Shown piece after piece: positions 53,654 through 63,210 of a stretch of 64,000 nucleotides of DNA (its first letter is position 1; every line of letters starts with the position of its first letter). The notes beneath the pieces are model-generated. The model was not told the DNA's origin. It did no database searches and saw nothing but the letters and a program-made list of their open reading frames with translations. The translations under genes and the position numbers were made by a program. The DNA is from Planctomycetaceae bacterium (lineage in GTDB: Bacteria > Planctomycetota > Planctomycetia > Pirellulales > Pirellulaceae): NCBI GenBank assembly GCA_002717145.1, contig PBCP01000001.1, positions 79,458-143,457 of the forward strand, given 5' to 3'.

Positions 53654-55798
53654 TTAAAAAGCATCGTAAATTGTTTTGGCAGACTTCACTCGCGCGCCAG
53701 CTGCTTCATAAATTGCCTTGGTGAAGGCGGGCACGTCTTCTCCGACAACCATTAAACGATAGGGCGCACTTAATGCCAGAATGCCAGGTAGGTCGCCGTA
53801 TTTAATCGCACCGGGCAGGAAGTTGACATCGTCATATTGCGTGATGTTACCAAAACGAAAACCATTAGTATCAATAATGGCCGTATGTACTTTTTCCCCT
53901 GCTAACGCTCGGGCTGTGGCGGCAATCGGTCCTGCTCCATTCGCACCGACTAACACAATATTTTTCGTTCCATGTTCATCATTTGCGACAAACGAAATCA
54001 GGGTGAGCAGATCATGTACGCGCTGAACAAACAGTGCATTGTTGTAGCCATACGTATACGCAGGAATTTTTCGCGAGGTTGTCGTGGCCAGACGCTGGCT
54101 ATCGAATGACGTCCCTTCTTTCAGAAACTCTCCCTGGTATAGCAGGTCTGCCCCAATGACAGAGACGCCTTCTGCAAGCAATGATGCTATTTCCTTATTG
54201 GGTTTACCGTCATCACCATACATTCCGGCCTTGCCCTGACCATCGGCCCAAACAACGACGGTACCTGTCCATTTCGTCTTCGTTGGAAAAAAGGACGCAA
54301 CTGGTAATTCTTCACCGGCAGGATCGTATCTCAGAATATCCGTGAATTCGTGATAGCCTTCGCGTTCAAACTTACCAACTTTCACCCGACTAATCTCATC
54401 GACGGATGACAGACCACGTCCGACGATGGCTTTCAAGGCCGCGCCGTGCAATCCCTGTAATGCCTCAACTTTGTTTTCCGCTGATCGTAAGACACGAGCA
54501 ATCTGGCGATTACTGTCCTTATCGATGACTCGCAACAATTTGATCTCATGGGGCACACCGGCTTCGGGGGCAGGGTGTTCGTCGTCCCAAACAGAGTACT
54601 CTTCGGGAGTCAATGGCTTCCAGTCTTGTTCGACAATCGGCTCTTCCAGCCCCAAGTTCATATGTTTGTTAAACCAGTGGTACATATGACGTCGCGTGAC
54701 ATAGTTGTAGTTATGCCCGAAATTCAGATAAGAGACACAAAAAACATCATCAACATCTCCCACCATTTTGTAGAGTTGTTGCAGTTCGGGATAACCCTTC
54801 GTCTGAATATCCTTGGTCCAGTCATTGGCCCCGGTCATCGCAATCGGGCGTGGGGCAAACAGGGCTGTCAGCTCAATATTCCCGGTATCCACTCGCAATA
54901 GACTACAGTTTTCACACGGACAACCTCCCTGCATGGCAGTAGATACCATTCCCTGAGGAAACGACACAATTGGCCTTGCATCCAGAGCTCCCAGCAAAAT
55001 TGTCTGTGTGCCACCTCCGCTGCCACCGGTAATACCGATCCGTTTTCCATCAACGTCTGGTAAGGACTGCAAAAAGTCCAAAGCCCTGATGGAATTCCAG
55101 GTTTGCACGCCCATAATGCTTTGCATTCGCATCTCTGCCTGAGCCGAGAAGAACCCCCATTGGCTTGGTGATTCCAGATCCGGTCGGCGGTCGTTCAGTC
55201 GATGGGAAACTTCCATGGGAATCTGTAGGGAATCCACATAACCTTCCATGTCATAAATGAAAGTGACGCATCCCATGCGCGCAAGTTGAGCACAGCGAGC
55301 CAGCTTGGGGAACCTTCCCGAGTTCTCAAATTTTTCATCGCCGTTCTCGATGAGTTTCTTGATGCCATCGCCGTGATCCTGCATCCTTCCACCATGCCCA
55401 TGAGGCGTGAGGACAGCCGGAGACTTACCTTCGGCGGCCTCCGGGCGGAATAACAGACCGGAAACAAAGTGACCGGGATAGCTCTCAAAATGGACCTTTT
55501 CGATCGTAAACCCGTCGCGTAATGATTTGCCGTATATTTTGGCGTTCAGCGGCGTCTTCGCTGGCTGCGGCCAAAGCCCCAAAGCAACCCGCAGGCGCAT
55601 TCTGAGATGATCGCGTCGCGTTTCCCAGGCCCTAGCTGTATCAGGAACGGCAAAGGGAAAATAGTTATTCAGATGTCGCAACTCACCAAGACGACTGTCG
55701 TCTGGCAACTGGCCATCTTCATAGACATCTGTTTGTGCAAACAGGCCGACTGTAAGCAAACATGCTACTGCGCAGGCAATACCCTTGAACGCTTTCAT
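53654..55798 (-). CDS. exported double alpha/beta-hydrolase, second domain degenerate
   Basis: 714 residues, signal peptide (GIACAVACLLTVGLFAQ). Domain 1 (about 90-385) has the nucleophile elbow GITGGSGGGTQ (Ser260), a likely Asp in ANDW (about 326) and His in FGHNYN (about 362), resembling acetyl xylan esterase or dienelactone-hydrolase-like proteins. Domain 2 (about 495-714) has the same fold signs (VVVWADGQGK, VIGADLLYQGE), but the elbow is VLVGANGAGP, with Asn620 where serine is expected. Esterase activity is therefore likely only in domain 1. Operon with the sugar isomerase at 52701. Confidence 0.88.
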   Translation of the reverse strand: MKAFKGIACAVACLLTVGLFAQTDVYEDGQLPDDSRLGELRHLNNYFPFAVPDTARAWETRRDHLRMRLRVALGLWPQPAKTPLNAKIYGKSLRDGFTIEKVHFESYPGHFVSGLLFRPEAAEGKSPAVLTPHGHGGRMQDHGDGIKKLIENGDEKFENSGRFPKLARCAQLARMGCVTFIYDMEGYVDSLQIPMEVSHRLNDRRPDLESPSQWGFFSAQAEMRMQSIMGVQTWNSIRALDFLQSLPDVDGKRIGITGGSGGGTQTILLGALDARPIVSFPQGMVSTAMQGGCPCENCSLLRVDTGNIELTALFAPRPIAMTGANDWTKDIQTKGYPELQQLYKMVGDVDDVFCVSYLNFGHNYNYVTRRHMYHWFNKHMNLGLEEPIVEQDWKPLTPEEYSVWDDEHPAPEAGVPHEIKLLRVIDKDSNRQIARVLRSAENKVEALQGLHGAALKAIVGRGLSSVDEISRVKVGKFEREGYHEFTDILRYDPAGEELPVASFFPTKTKWTGTVVVWADGQGKAGMYGDDGKPNKEIASLLAEGVSVIGADLLYQGEFLKEGTSFDSQRLATTTSRKIPAYTYGYNNALFVQRVHDLLTLISFVANDEHGTKNIVLVGANGAGPIAATARALAGEKVHTAIIDTNGFRFGNITQYDDVNFLPGAIKYGDLPGILALSAPYRLMVVGEDVPAFTKAIYEAAGARVKSAKTIYDAF

Positions 55799-55848
55799 GG
55801 CGTCATTCCTATTGATAAATAAGAGAGGCTAAGAAACAGCGACGGCTG

Positions 55849-57162
55849 TTAGTCCAATTCTTTAATCTCAATGTTACGGAACTGAACAGGATCATTGTGA
55901 CCCGCGAATCCAAAGTGACCTTCCAAAAGGCTCAGGCCTGGATGCTTCTTCAGCACTGCCGGATCTTTCGCGAGCTCAGCAACGTCTGCATCGAGAATCA
56001 CTGCACCATTGAGTTCCACTTTGATTTTTGTGCCCTGAACGGTGACTTCTTCATAATTCCAGTTACCAGCTTCGTAAAGATACCCGCGAGCTGCAGGAAT
56101 CAATCCATAAACAGATCCGTGGTATTGGTATGGAGCCAGCTTGCCAGGATACTGCGTATCCAGCACCTGTAATTCTGTCATGCCCTGATAAGCGGGGTTA
56201 CCACTTCCCGGATATCGAATCGCCAAACCATTATTTCCTGCCGGTGGCATCTTGATTTCCAGTCGAACTACAAAATCTTTGTACTTCTTTTCGGTATAAA
56301 GATTTCCGCCTTTGCCCTTTTGGCACTGGATTGCTCCATCAACCACTTCATACTCGCTTACTGCGCCGGCCCAACCATCGAGATTTTTACCGTTAAACAC
56401 GGACTTGAATCCTTTGCTGGAGGCGGACTCGCGGAGAATCTTGTTTGCTTCGTCCGAACCAATTTCACGAACGAAGATATTGCGCCAGCTGATTTCACCA
56501 CCATGAGTCTGAAGTTGAATTGGACCCTTGGGAAACAGTGGGCGTTTACGATCGAAATAGTTTTCCATAATCGCATTATCAACAACTAATTTGCCGTTTA
56601 ACCAAACACTGGTGCGAGCGCCAATTTGACGAATCTTAAAGCTATTCCATTCACCAAATGCTTTGTCTGCCAAAACCAAAGGATCTTTGCCCTTGGCGCC
56701 CTTACTGTTATTCCAAAGACCTCCAGATCCTTTATCAGCTCCAATGCCGAATTTCTTTTCGTCTGTAGAATCCCAGATTTGAACCTGTGGCACTCCTTTC
56801 AGATAGATACCACTGTCAGCCTTAGCCACAGTTTTATAATCGATCATCAATTCATAGTTTGTGAATTCAGCTTCGCTGGTCAGATACAAACCATAGCCAT
56901 CATTGACCAAAACGCCATCTTTCACTGACCAATGTTGATTGATGTCATTGAGGCTTTCCTTTTTATAGGCGGCTTGTTCCTCTGCTGTCATGGACCACAG
57001 AGTTTCCGGGTTCTTGGTCGACCATCCGTACCAACCATCTACATTCTTACCGTTAAACAGAGCTTTCCAGCCTTTAGGCGGAACATTTAACTCACCAGCA
57101 AAAGCGGGAGCAGCAATAAAAGCAGCCAGAACCAGTGAGAGGATTGTCTTTTGAAGTTTCAA
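55849..57162 (-). CDS. double DUF1080 (3-keto-disaccharide hydrolase-like) protein
   Basis: 437 residues with signal peptide (TILSLVLAAFIAAPAFAG). Two concanavalin-like DUF1080 domains in tandem at about 30-230 (WKALFNGKNVDGW, then TNYELMIDYKT) and 250-437 (FKSVFNGKNLDGW, then KDFVVRLEIKMPPAGNNGLA). The second ends EGHFGFAGHNDPVQFRNIEI. DUF1080 is now associated with hydrolysis of 3-keto-disaccharides, a step linked to oxidoreductases such as the one at 18861. Start is TTG at 57162, with GGAG 8 bases upstream and no usable ATG near the signal peptide. A single-gene unit. Confidence 0.91.
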   Translation of the reverse strand: MKLQKTILSLVLAAFIAAPAFAGELNVPPKGWKALFNGKNVDGWYGWSTKNPETLWSMTAEEQAAYKKESLNDINQHWSVKDGVLVNDGYGLYLTSEAEFTNYELMIDYKTVAKADSGIYLKGVPQVQIWDSTDEKKFGIGADKGSGGLWNNSKGAKGKDPLVLADKAFGEWNSFKIRQIGARTSVWLNGKLVVDNAIMENYFDRKRPLFPKGPIQLQTHGGEISWRNIFVREIGSDEANKILRESASSKGFKSVFNGKNLDGWAGAVSEYEVVDGAIQCQKGKGGNLYTEKKYKDFVVRLEIKMPPAGNNGLAIRYPGSGNPAYQGMTELQVLDTQYPGKLAPYQYHGSVYGLIPAARGYLYEAGNWNYEEVTVQGTKIKVELNGAVILDADVAELAKDPAVLKKHPGLSLLEGHFGFAGHNDPVQFRNIEIKELD

Positions 57163-57281
57163 GGGATTATCTCCACATAGGGGTGGTCAATTGAATTCGA
57201 TATGCACTCATCCTAAACCCTCTGGTAAGTGAATTCCATGATTCCAACAAAGAAAATCAGGGATCTGTTTAGACAATCGTG

Positions 57282-58766
57282 CTAAGCGATTATTTCGTCG
57301 ATTAGATGTCCGTGAACATCGGTCAACCGGCGATCGATCCCGTTGTTACGAACGGTTAACTGTTTATGGTCGATCCCAAGTAAATACAACATGGTTGCAT
57401 GGATATCATAGACTTGCGTGGGGTTATCACGATCCAGTGGCTTGAACCCCCATTGGTCCGATTCACCGGCTGTAACACCGCCTTTTATACCACCGCCACA
57501 AAGCCAGTTTGTAAAGACAAACGGATTGTGGTCTCGGCCTTTACTGCCCTGACTACTGGGCATTCGGCCGAATTCTGTTGTCCAAAGAATCAAAGTGTCC
57601 TTCAGCATATCCCGCTGTTTCAAATCTTTGATCAAGGCGGCTGTGCCAATGGCCATTCCTTTGGCAAGTGGACCATGGTCTCGTGCGATATCTTCGTGAC
57701 TATCCCAGTTACGACGTGGAAATCCGTTATCATTTCCAGACCATATCTGTACAAACCTGACGCCCTTTTCAAGCAGCCTGCGAGCAATCAGGCATTTGCG
57801 TCCGAAGTATTCCGCTTCTTCAGGAATATTAATATCAGGCCCGTAGGTAGCTCCTTCATTTTCTAGGCCATACATTTTGCGTATATGGCCCGGCTCTTTG
57901 GATATATCGAGGACTTCCGGGGCACTCAGTTGCATCCTGGCCGCAAGCTCGTAGCTTTCAATTCGAGCATCGAGCCGTGAATCACCGGGACGCTCTTCGG
58001 CATATTTTTTGTTAATTCGGTTGAGCAGCTGTAAGCCTCTTTGTTCACCTTGCTGAGTAATAAAATTCGCCCGAGCCGTTAAGTTTTCTATCGGGTTTTC
58101 TCTTTGTGGGAATATCGTAGTCCCCTGACTGCTGGCAGGCAAAAATGCTGAACCCCAGTTCTTAGGGCCATTAGATGCATAGCCCCGATGATCCGGTAAC
58201 ACAACAAACGTGGGCAAATTGTCATTAATACTGCCCAACGCATAGCTTACCCATGACCCCATACCCGGGAATCCCGGTCGCTGAAATCCTGTGGCTTGTA
58301 AGTAAGTTGCCTGACTATGAACTCCTGTATTACCAACCAGGTTATGAACGAATGCCATTTCATCGACGACTTCACCCAGAGGAGCCACGGCATCACTTAG
58401 ATGCTTTCCAGACTCACCGTAAGGCCGAAATTCAAAGTATGACTTCGTCCAGGGACCGGCTCCATTTTGAAACAACTCCACCTTTTCACCAAAATCAGAT
58501 GCTTCGCCATGATGGGCATTAAGCCAGGGTTTGTGATCCCACAAATCAATGTGACTTGCCGCTCCTGACATGAATAGCTGAATCACACGTTTGGCTTTAG
58601 GAGGATGATGAAGCACTCCACCTAACGCTCCGGAATGAGCTGATGCTGTCATAGGATCCAGCCCCAACATAGATGCCAGAGCAATTCCGCCAAGTCCTCC
58701 ACCCGAATTCCATAGAAATTCGCGTCGCGATAGTCGGGATGGATCTGGACTGGATGGATGGTTCAT
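57282..58766 (-). CDS. DUF1501 protein, Tat-exported (GRDHN type)
   Basis: 494 residues. Twin-arginine signal (LSRREFLWNSGGGLGGIALA). Motifs: QLFMSGAASHIDLWDHKPWL, LWTTEFGRMPSSQGSKGRDHN, then FTNWLCGGGIKGG. The first metal-site-like motif has GAAS where the other members have GGPS or GGLS. 19 bases after the stop of the cytochrome gene at 58786. Last gene of the likely SMP-30/MFS/cytochrome/DUF1501 operon. Confidence 0.94.
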   Translation of the reverse strand: MNHPSSPDPSRLSRREFLWNSGGGLGGIALASMLGLDPMTASAHSGALGGVLHHPPKAKRVIQLFMSGAASHIDLWDHKPWLNAHHGEASDFGEKVELFQNGAGPWTKSYFEFRPYGESGKHLSDAVAPLGEVVDEMAFVHNLVGNTGVHSQATYLQATGFQRPGFPGMGSWVSYALGSINDNLPTFVVLPDHRGYASNGPKNWGSAFLPASSQGTTIFPQRENPIENLTARANFITQQGEQRGLQLLNRINKKYAEERPGDSRLDARIESYELAARMQLSAPEVLDISKEPGHIRKMYGLENEGATYGPDINIPEEAEYFGRKCLIARRLLEKGVRFVQIWSGNDNGFPRRNWDSHEDIARDHGPLAKGMAIGTAALIKDLKQRDMLKDTLILWTTEFGRMPSSQGSKGRDHNPFVFTNWLCGGGIKGGVTAGESDQWGFKPLDRDNPTQVYDIHATMLYLLGIDHKQLTVRNNGIDRRLTDVHGHLIDEIIA

Positions 58767-58785
58767 AACAGTTTTTTCTAGTCAC

Positions 58786-61700
58786 TTAATCGACAAACAC
58801 AAATTCATGCAGGTTATAAAGCAGACGGCAAAGGTTTTCTAATCCATGCTCGGTTGCATATGTCAGTAGTTCCGCTTGCTCAGATTCCGTGGGAGCTCGG
58901 CTAGTTAACCGGGAAAACGCGTGGCGGACTTGTTCGGATGTTGATGTTTGACTTGTCATGAGATCGTTGGCGAAGTGCTCGGCCATCGCCAGATTGAACT
59001 TATTGTTCAGCAGGGCCAGCGCCTGAATCGACGTCAATGTTTCATCTCGCAACGGTGTACTCTTAGAAGAATCTGCGCAGTCCAGAATCGTCATAAAGGG
59101 ATCCGGCTGACTGCGGACGATAAAGCGATACACACTGCGGCGGTGGCTTGTAACATCATTTGGATCATGCAGATGATATTCATAGTGAGGTGAGTGCTGT
59201 GGGTGTTCTAATTTAAACAAATAATACCCGGGGCCACCCATCTGATTGTCCATTCGTCCGCTAACCTGCAAAATCGAATCACGAATCTCCTCCGCTGATA
59301 GCTTTCGTCGGTTCATACGCCATAGAAACTGGTTGCCGCTGTCTATTTCACTGTTGGCTTCGTGAAAAGCCGATGCCTGACGGTAGGTGGAACTAAGCAT
59401 GATTAGCCGATGCATATGCTTAAACGACTGACCATGATCCCGGAATTCCATAGCGAGCCAATCCAGTAATCGTGGATGTGTTGGTAACTGACCCATCCGG
59501 CCAAGATCATTGGGAGTGGTTACGATTCCTTGTCCGAAGTGATATTGCCAGATTCTGTTAGCAACACTGCGCCATGTCAGCGGCTGGTCTTTTCGCACAA
59601 CCCACTGAGCTAAGGCGACTCGGCGATCACCTTCTGAGTGAGCTTCATCAAGCTGAAAGACTCCATCGGCATCCAGCAGTGGGATCGTCCCCGGCTGCGT
59701 ATCCTGACGTGGCTGCAGAATATCTCCACGATGAAGCACTTTGATTGTCCGAGGCTTCCCCTTCGTGGGATTGAATGCGCCCTGGGGCTTAAAGTCAGTT
59801 GCAGCGGCAAACACCATTTGACCAGTGGGTAACGATTGAAGTTCTTTATTCAGAGCATTTTGCTGTTGCATCAATTCACCATGACGCTTTTGGCGATCCG
59901 GTGTGTTTGCAGATGCCATATGCTGGCCGGCCTTGAGTAGCATGGCTGCCCATTGCTGGGTCTTTGCAACATCTTTTGGCGTCGGCCATTTTCCATCGGT
60001 CAGGTTCTTTCTTGCCCAACGTACCGGAGCCTCGATAGAAGTAGGCGACGTCACCACTTTTCCACGGGCAACATTTTTTCCATCTGAATTGAGCGCCACT
60101 AACTCTGACACCGCAAACATCTTTGAACCCGCTCGGTCAAAGAGTTTATTCACACTTAATCGAATATAGCGGCCGGTGACCTGTTTTTTGACCGCATAGT
60201 ATGCGATGCCCAGATTGGGGTAATCAGCCCGGTTCTCATCTGCGACCAATGTCGCTTGCTTAAAATCAGGATCATCAGACACCTCCACTTGAAAGCGAAC
60301 CGGAAAGCCGAAACCGTTTCCAATTCCACCGAAGTCATCACTGCATGGATGCAATCTTATTTCATTCATCGCCAATGACTCGCCCAGATCCACTTGAACC
60401 CAACGTTTACTCTCATCTGCTGGATTCATTGCTGAATGGTAGCCATAAGCGTCGTCGCGTTTGTCCAGTACGGAAAACGCGCTCACAGCCTCGGCTTCCT
60501 TCATAGCAGCCTGATATTCCGGGCCCGCTTCCCTGGTAACTTCCTGCTGAATTGCTTCGAGTTTTGCTTTGATATCTTTGCTTGCCTGTTCAATCTCCTG
60601 TCGCCTTGATATTACCGAGGTGTCGACGTCGTAAACTCGATCGGCTTTATCGACAGCGGCAAAGACTGCCTGCAGATTGAAGTAATGTTGCTGGGTAACA
60701 GCGTCGAACTTGTGATTATGGCAACGTGCACACTGAACGGTCGTGCTAACGAATGTATTCATCGTATTGGTAACCATTTCGTCACGATCAATATATCTCG
60801 CTATTCGCCCATCAATCTTCGTCTCGGGAACTTCGACATGGCCAATGAAATCCCAGGGACCAGCCGCGATAAAGCCCAACCCTAATATGCCGTCGGGCGT
60901 GTCTGGGTAGAGTTGATCACCTGCTAGCTGTTCACGCACAAATCTGGTGTATGGCTTATCTTGATTAAAACTGGCGATCACATAATCGCGATAAGGCCAC
61001 GCATTGGGACGTAGTTTGTCTTTGTCATAACCTGCTGTGTCTGCGTATTTAACGACATCAAGCCAGTGCCGAGCCCATCGTTCACCGTACGCAGGTGAAG
61101 CTAATAGCCGGTCGATCAGTTTTTCATAGGCCAGGGGATCATCAGATTCGACAAAGGCTTGTACTGACTCCGGTGTCGGTGGCAATCCCAATAGATCGAA
61201 ATAGGCACGACGAATCAGTGTCCGACGATCTGCTTGCCCTGATGGCTCCAGCCCCTTTTCGAGAAGCTTTGCGAGCACAAAAGCGTCCACAGGGTTTTCA
61301 ACGGCGAATCGATCAGCAAACACATTCTGGAGTTTGGGAACCTCCTGTTTTTCGATCGCATTCCAAGACCACCAATCGGTACTAGTGACCGCGGGTTGCC
61401 GGATCACAAATCCTTCTGGCCACTCAGCACCCGACTGAATCCATAACGAAATGGTTTGAATTTCTTCTTCCGTCAATGGCGTGCGATCTTTAGGCATCGC
61501 GGCGGGGTCATCACCATCAGGTTTCAGGACTGTCAAAAAGTGACTGGCAGCAGGATCCCCGGGCTCGATATACCCCAAGTCGAACGCCTCCGCCTTAGTT
61601 TGAATAGCAAAGTCGCCTTTCCGATCTTCTGAATTGTGGCAGGCGAAACAATGCTTTTGCAAAAGTGGTACGACATCGTTCTCAAAAGAGACCGTTGCTG

Positions 61701-61791
61701 GTTTTTGGGCGCACAGAGTCTGCGAGGCAAAAAGTAATAGTGTTACGCTAAACAATTGGTTTCGGACTCGGTTCATCATACTTTTCAGCAT
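58786..61791 (-). CDS. PSCyt1-DUF1549-DUF1553 cytochrome protein with internal discoidin-like domain
   Basis: About 1000 residues, signal peptide (NQLFSVTLLLFASQTLCAQ). PSCyt1 has CFACH and DUF1549 has CARCHNHKFDA. After a helical linker there is an F5/8 type C (discoidin)-like domain at bases about 59985-60450 (RWVQVDLGESLAMNEIRLHP, FPVRFQVEVSDDPDF, GRYIRLSVNKLF, NVARGK). DUF1553 follows (TWRSVANRIWQYHFGQGI) to the end. The start is uncertain: ATGs at 61803, 61791, 61779 and 61776 are in frame and none has a strong Shine-Dalgarno sequence. The gene lies directly after the MFS transporter gene (about 16 bases) and before a DUF1501 gene. Confidence 0.92.
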   Translation of the reverse strand: MLKSMMNRVRNQLFSVTLLLFASQTLCAQKPATVSFENDVVPLLQKHCFACHNSEDRKGDFAIQTKAEAFDLGYIEPGDPAASHFLTVLKPDGDDPAAMPKDRTPLTEEEIQTISLWIQSGAEWPEGFVIRQPAVTSTDWWSWNAIEKQEVPKLQNVFADRFAVENPVDAFVLAKLLEKGLEPSGQADRRTLIRRAYFDLLGLPPTPESVQAFVESDDPLAYEKLIDRLLASPAYGERWARHWLDVVKYADTAGYDKDKLRPNAWPYRDYVIASFNQDKPYTRFVREQLAGDQLYPDTPDGILGLGFIAAGPWDFIGHVEVPETKIDGRIARYIDRDEMVTNTMNTFVSTTVQCARCHNHKFDAVTQQHYFNLQAVFAAVDKADRVYDVDTSVISRRQEIEQASKDIKAKLEAIQQEVTREAGPEYQAAMKEAEAVSAFSVLDKRDDAYGYHSAMNPADESKRWVQVDLGESLAMNEIRLHPCSDDFGGIGNGFGFPVRFQVEVSDDPDFKQATLVADENRADYPNLGIAYYAVKKQVTGRYIRLSVNKLFDRAGSKMFAVSELVALNSDGKNVARGKVVTSPTSIEAPVRWARKNLTDGKWPTPKDVAKTQQWAAMLLKAGQHMASANTPDRQKRHGELMQQQNALNKELQSLPTGQMVFAAATDFKPQGAFNPTKGKPRTIKVLHRGDILQPRQDTQPGTIPLLDADGVFQLDEAHSEGDRRVALAQWVVRKDQPLTWRSVANRIWQYHFGQGIVTTPNDLGRMGQLPTHPRLLDWLAMEFRDHGQSFKHMHRLIMLSSTYRQASAFHEANSEIDSGNQFLWRMNRRKLSAEEIRDSILQVSGRMDNQMGGPGYYLFKLEHPQHSPHYEYHLHDPNDVTSHRRSVYRFIVRSQPDPFMTILDCADSSKSTPLRDETLTSIQALALLNNKFNLAMAEHFANDLMTSQTSTSEQVRHAFSRLTSRAPTESEQAELLTYATEHGLENLCRLLYNLHEFVFVD

Positions 61792-61807
61792 ACCACAAAG
61801 CATGTGG

Positions 61808-63193
61808 TTATCCAGAAACCTCGATTGCCTGTTCAAGCCCTTCTGCCGCTTCTTTTTCGATCCGCTCAAGCACATCTTCCCGCCGGACGTAAACTAATAA
61901 TCCAAGAATCGCAATGTTCAGGATGCCCATTGCGGTAAATGCATGAACATCACCAAACAGAGCCTCGACCTTTCCAGCAATGAGATTTCCCACGACATGA
62001 CCAACATTTGACAGCGTCATAAAGATCGTAAACATCGTGGCGCTCGATTGAGTCCAGGATAGGGCCATAGACTCTGCTAAATAATTGACGACGAATGCCG
62101 CGAGCAAAATCTTATAGCCAACAGCATAACTCCAGACAATATGGTTATCCCAGTACCCATCAGCAGCCCAGTCTGTGGGATAAGAATAGCCCCAGTAATC
62201 GGAGCTCATAGCAAACAGAATTGACACCAACCCATAACCGCCCATCCCGAAAACCATCATCTTTTTACGACCAAACCGATCCCCAAGAAAGCCACAAATC
62301 ACTGCCGAAATAGCCTCTGGAATTCCGGCATATCCCATGACATGGCTGGTGTGGGTGGAACTCCAGCCAATTTTCTGATTACAAATCGTCTTTAGGATCG
62401 TTTCCATCACTCCCCAGCCAATCAGGCTAAGTAGAACCAGCAAAAAAAATGCCATGGTGGTTCGCATCGAAAAGCCCCGAATGACATCATGAACAATCGA
62501 AACAACATTGCGATGGCCCGTTGGTGCCCCAGTCATCTGCTCGTTAGGCTGATACAAATCCCACGGAAATCGTTTGTCCCCCTTTCGTTCAACCAATAAT
62601 AAGGGCACAAGCATAATCAACAGCAGGATGACAACTTGTGCAGCCACCGCGCCCTGAATTCCGTACTGGTTCATCACGGAGGCTAAGACAGCGGCTCCTG
62701 CGGACGTACCCAAGAGCTTACTCGCCCACATCGCTCCATTGACAGCTCCCTGTTCGGAATCGGTGAGAATATCAACGGCCAACGCATCGGAGACTACGTC
62801 TTGTAAAACTACGAATACGTTGTGAATAAAGAACACCCACAATAATAGATCGGCCGACCGTTCGACGTCTAAATCTTCGCCCTCCATATGTGGAACAGCA
62901 AAATAGATTCCAATCAGAGTAATTGCCATGAGCAATTGAGCCAAAACGATCCACGGTCGTCGACGGCCAAATCCCTTAAATTGAAGAGAATCGATTACCG
63001 GTGCCCAGATAATTTTAAAAGTCCAAGGTAACAAAGCAAAGGCTGTCAGTGCACCTACTCGCTCAGTACTAAGCCCCATCCCCGACAAATAGTTGGCCAT
63101 CGTAATGGTCATAAAGCCCCAGGGCACACCTTGTGCAAAATAGAGGGCACAAAGAGTGAATACTCGCTGGGTTCTACTGTCTGCTAATGCCAA
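61808..63193 (-). CDS. MFS transporter, AmpG-like
   Basis: About 461 residues with around 12 hydrophobic segments. It begins TLCALYFAQGVPWGFMTITM, then LLPWTFKIIWAPVIDSLQFK and GRRRPWIVLAQ, as in AmpG/acetyl-CoA-transporter-like MFS proteins, which import muropeptides or other bulky solutes. The second half has GFLGDRFGRKKMMVFGMGGYG, the MFS loop motif. I prefer TTG 63193 as start, since GGAG lies 10 bases upstream and it leaves the upstream gene intact; a GTG at 63268 would overlap that gene by 58 bases. Position between a lactonase and a cytochrome gene suggests uptake of a glycan-derived product. Confidence 0.85.
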   Translation of the reverse strand: MALADSRTQRVFTLCALYFAQGVPWGFMTITMANYLSGMGLSTERVGALTAFALLPWTFKIIWAPVIDSLQFKGFGRRRPWIVLAQLLMAITLIGIYFAVPHMEGEDLDVERSADLLLWVFFIHNVFVVLQDVVSDALAVDILTDSEQGAVNGAMWASKLLGTSAGAAVLASVMNQYGIQGAVAAQVVILLLIMLVPLLLVERKGDKRFPWDLYQPNEQMTGAPTGHRNVVSIVHDVIRGFSMRTTMAFFLLVLLSLIGWGVMETILKTICNQKIGWSSTHTSHVMGYAGIPEAISAVICGFLGDRFGRKKMMVFGMGGYGLVSILFAMSSDYWGYSYPTDWAADGYWDNHIVWSYAVGYKILLAAFVVNYLAESMALSWTQSSATMFTIFMTLSNVGHVVGNLIAGKVEALFGDVHAFTAMGILNIAILGLLVYVRREDVLERIEKEAAEGLEQAIEVSG

Positions 63194-63210
63194 GGTTAAT
63201 GTGCTCCGGA

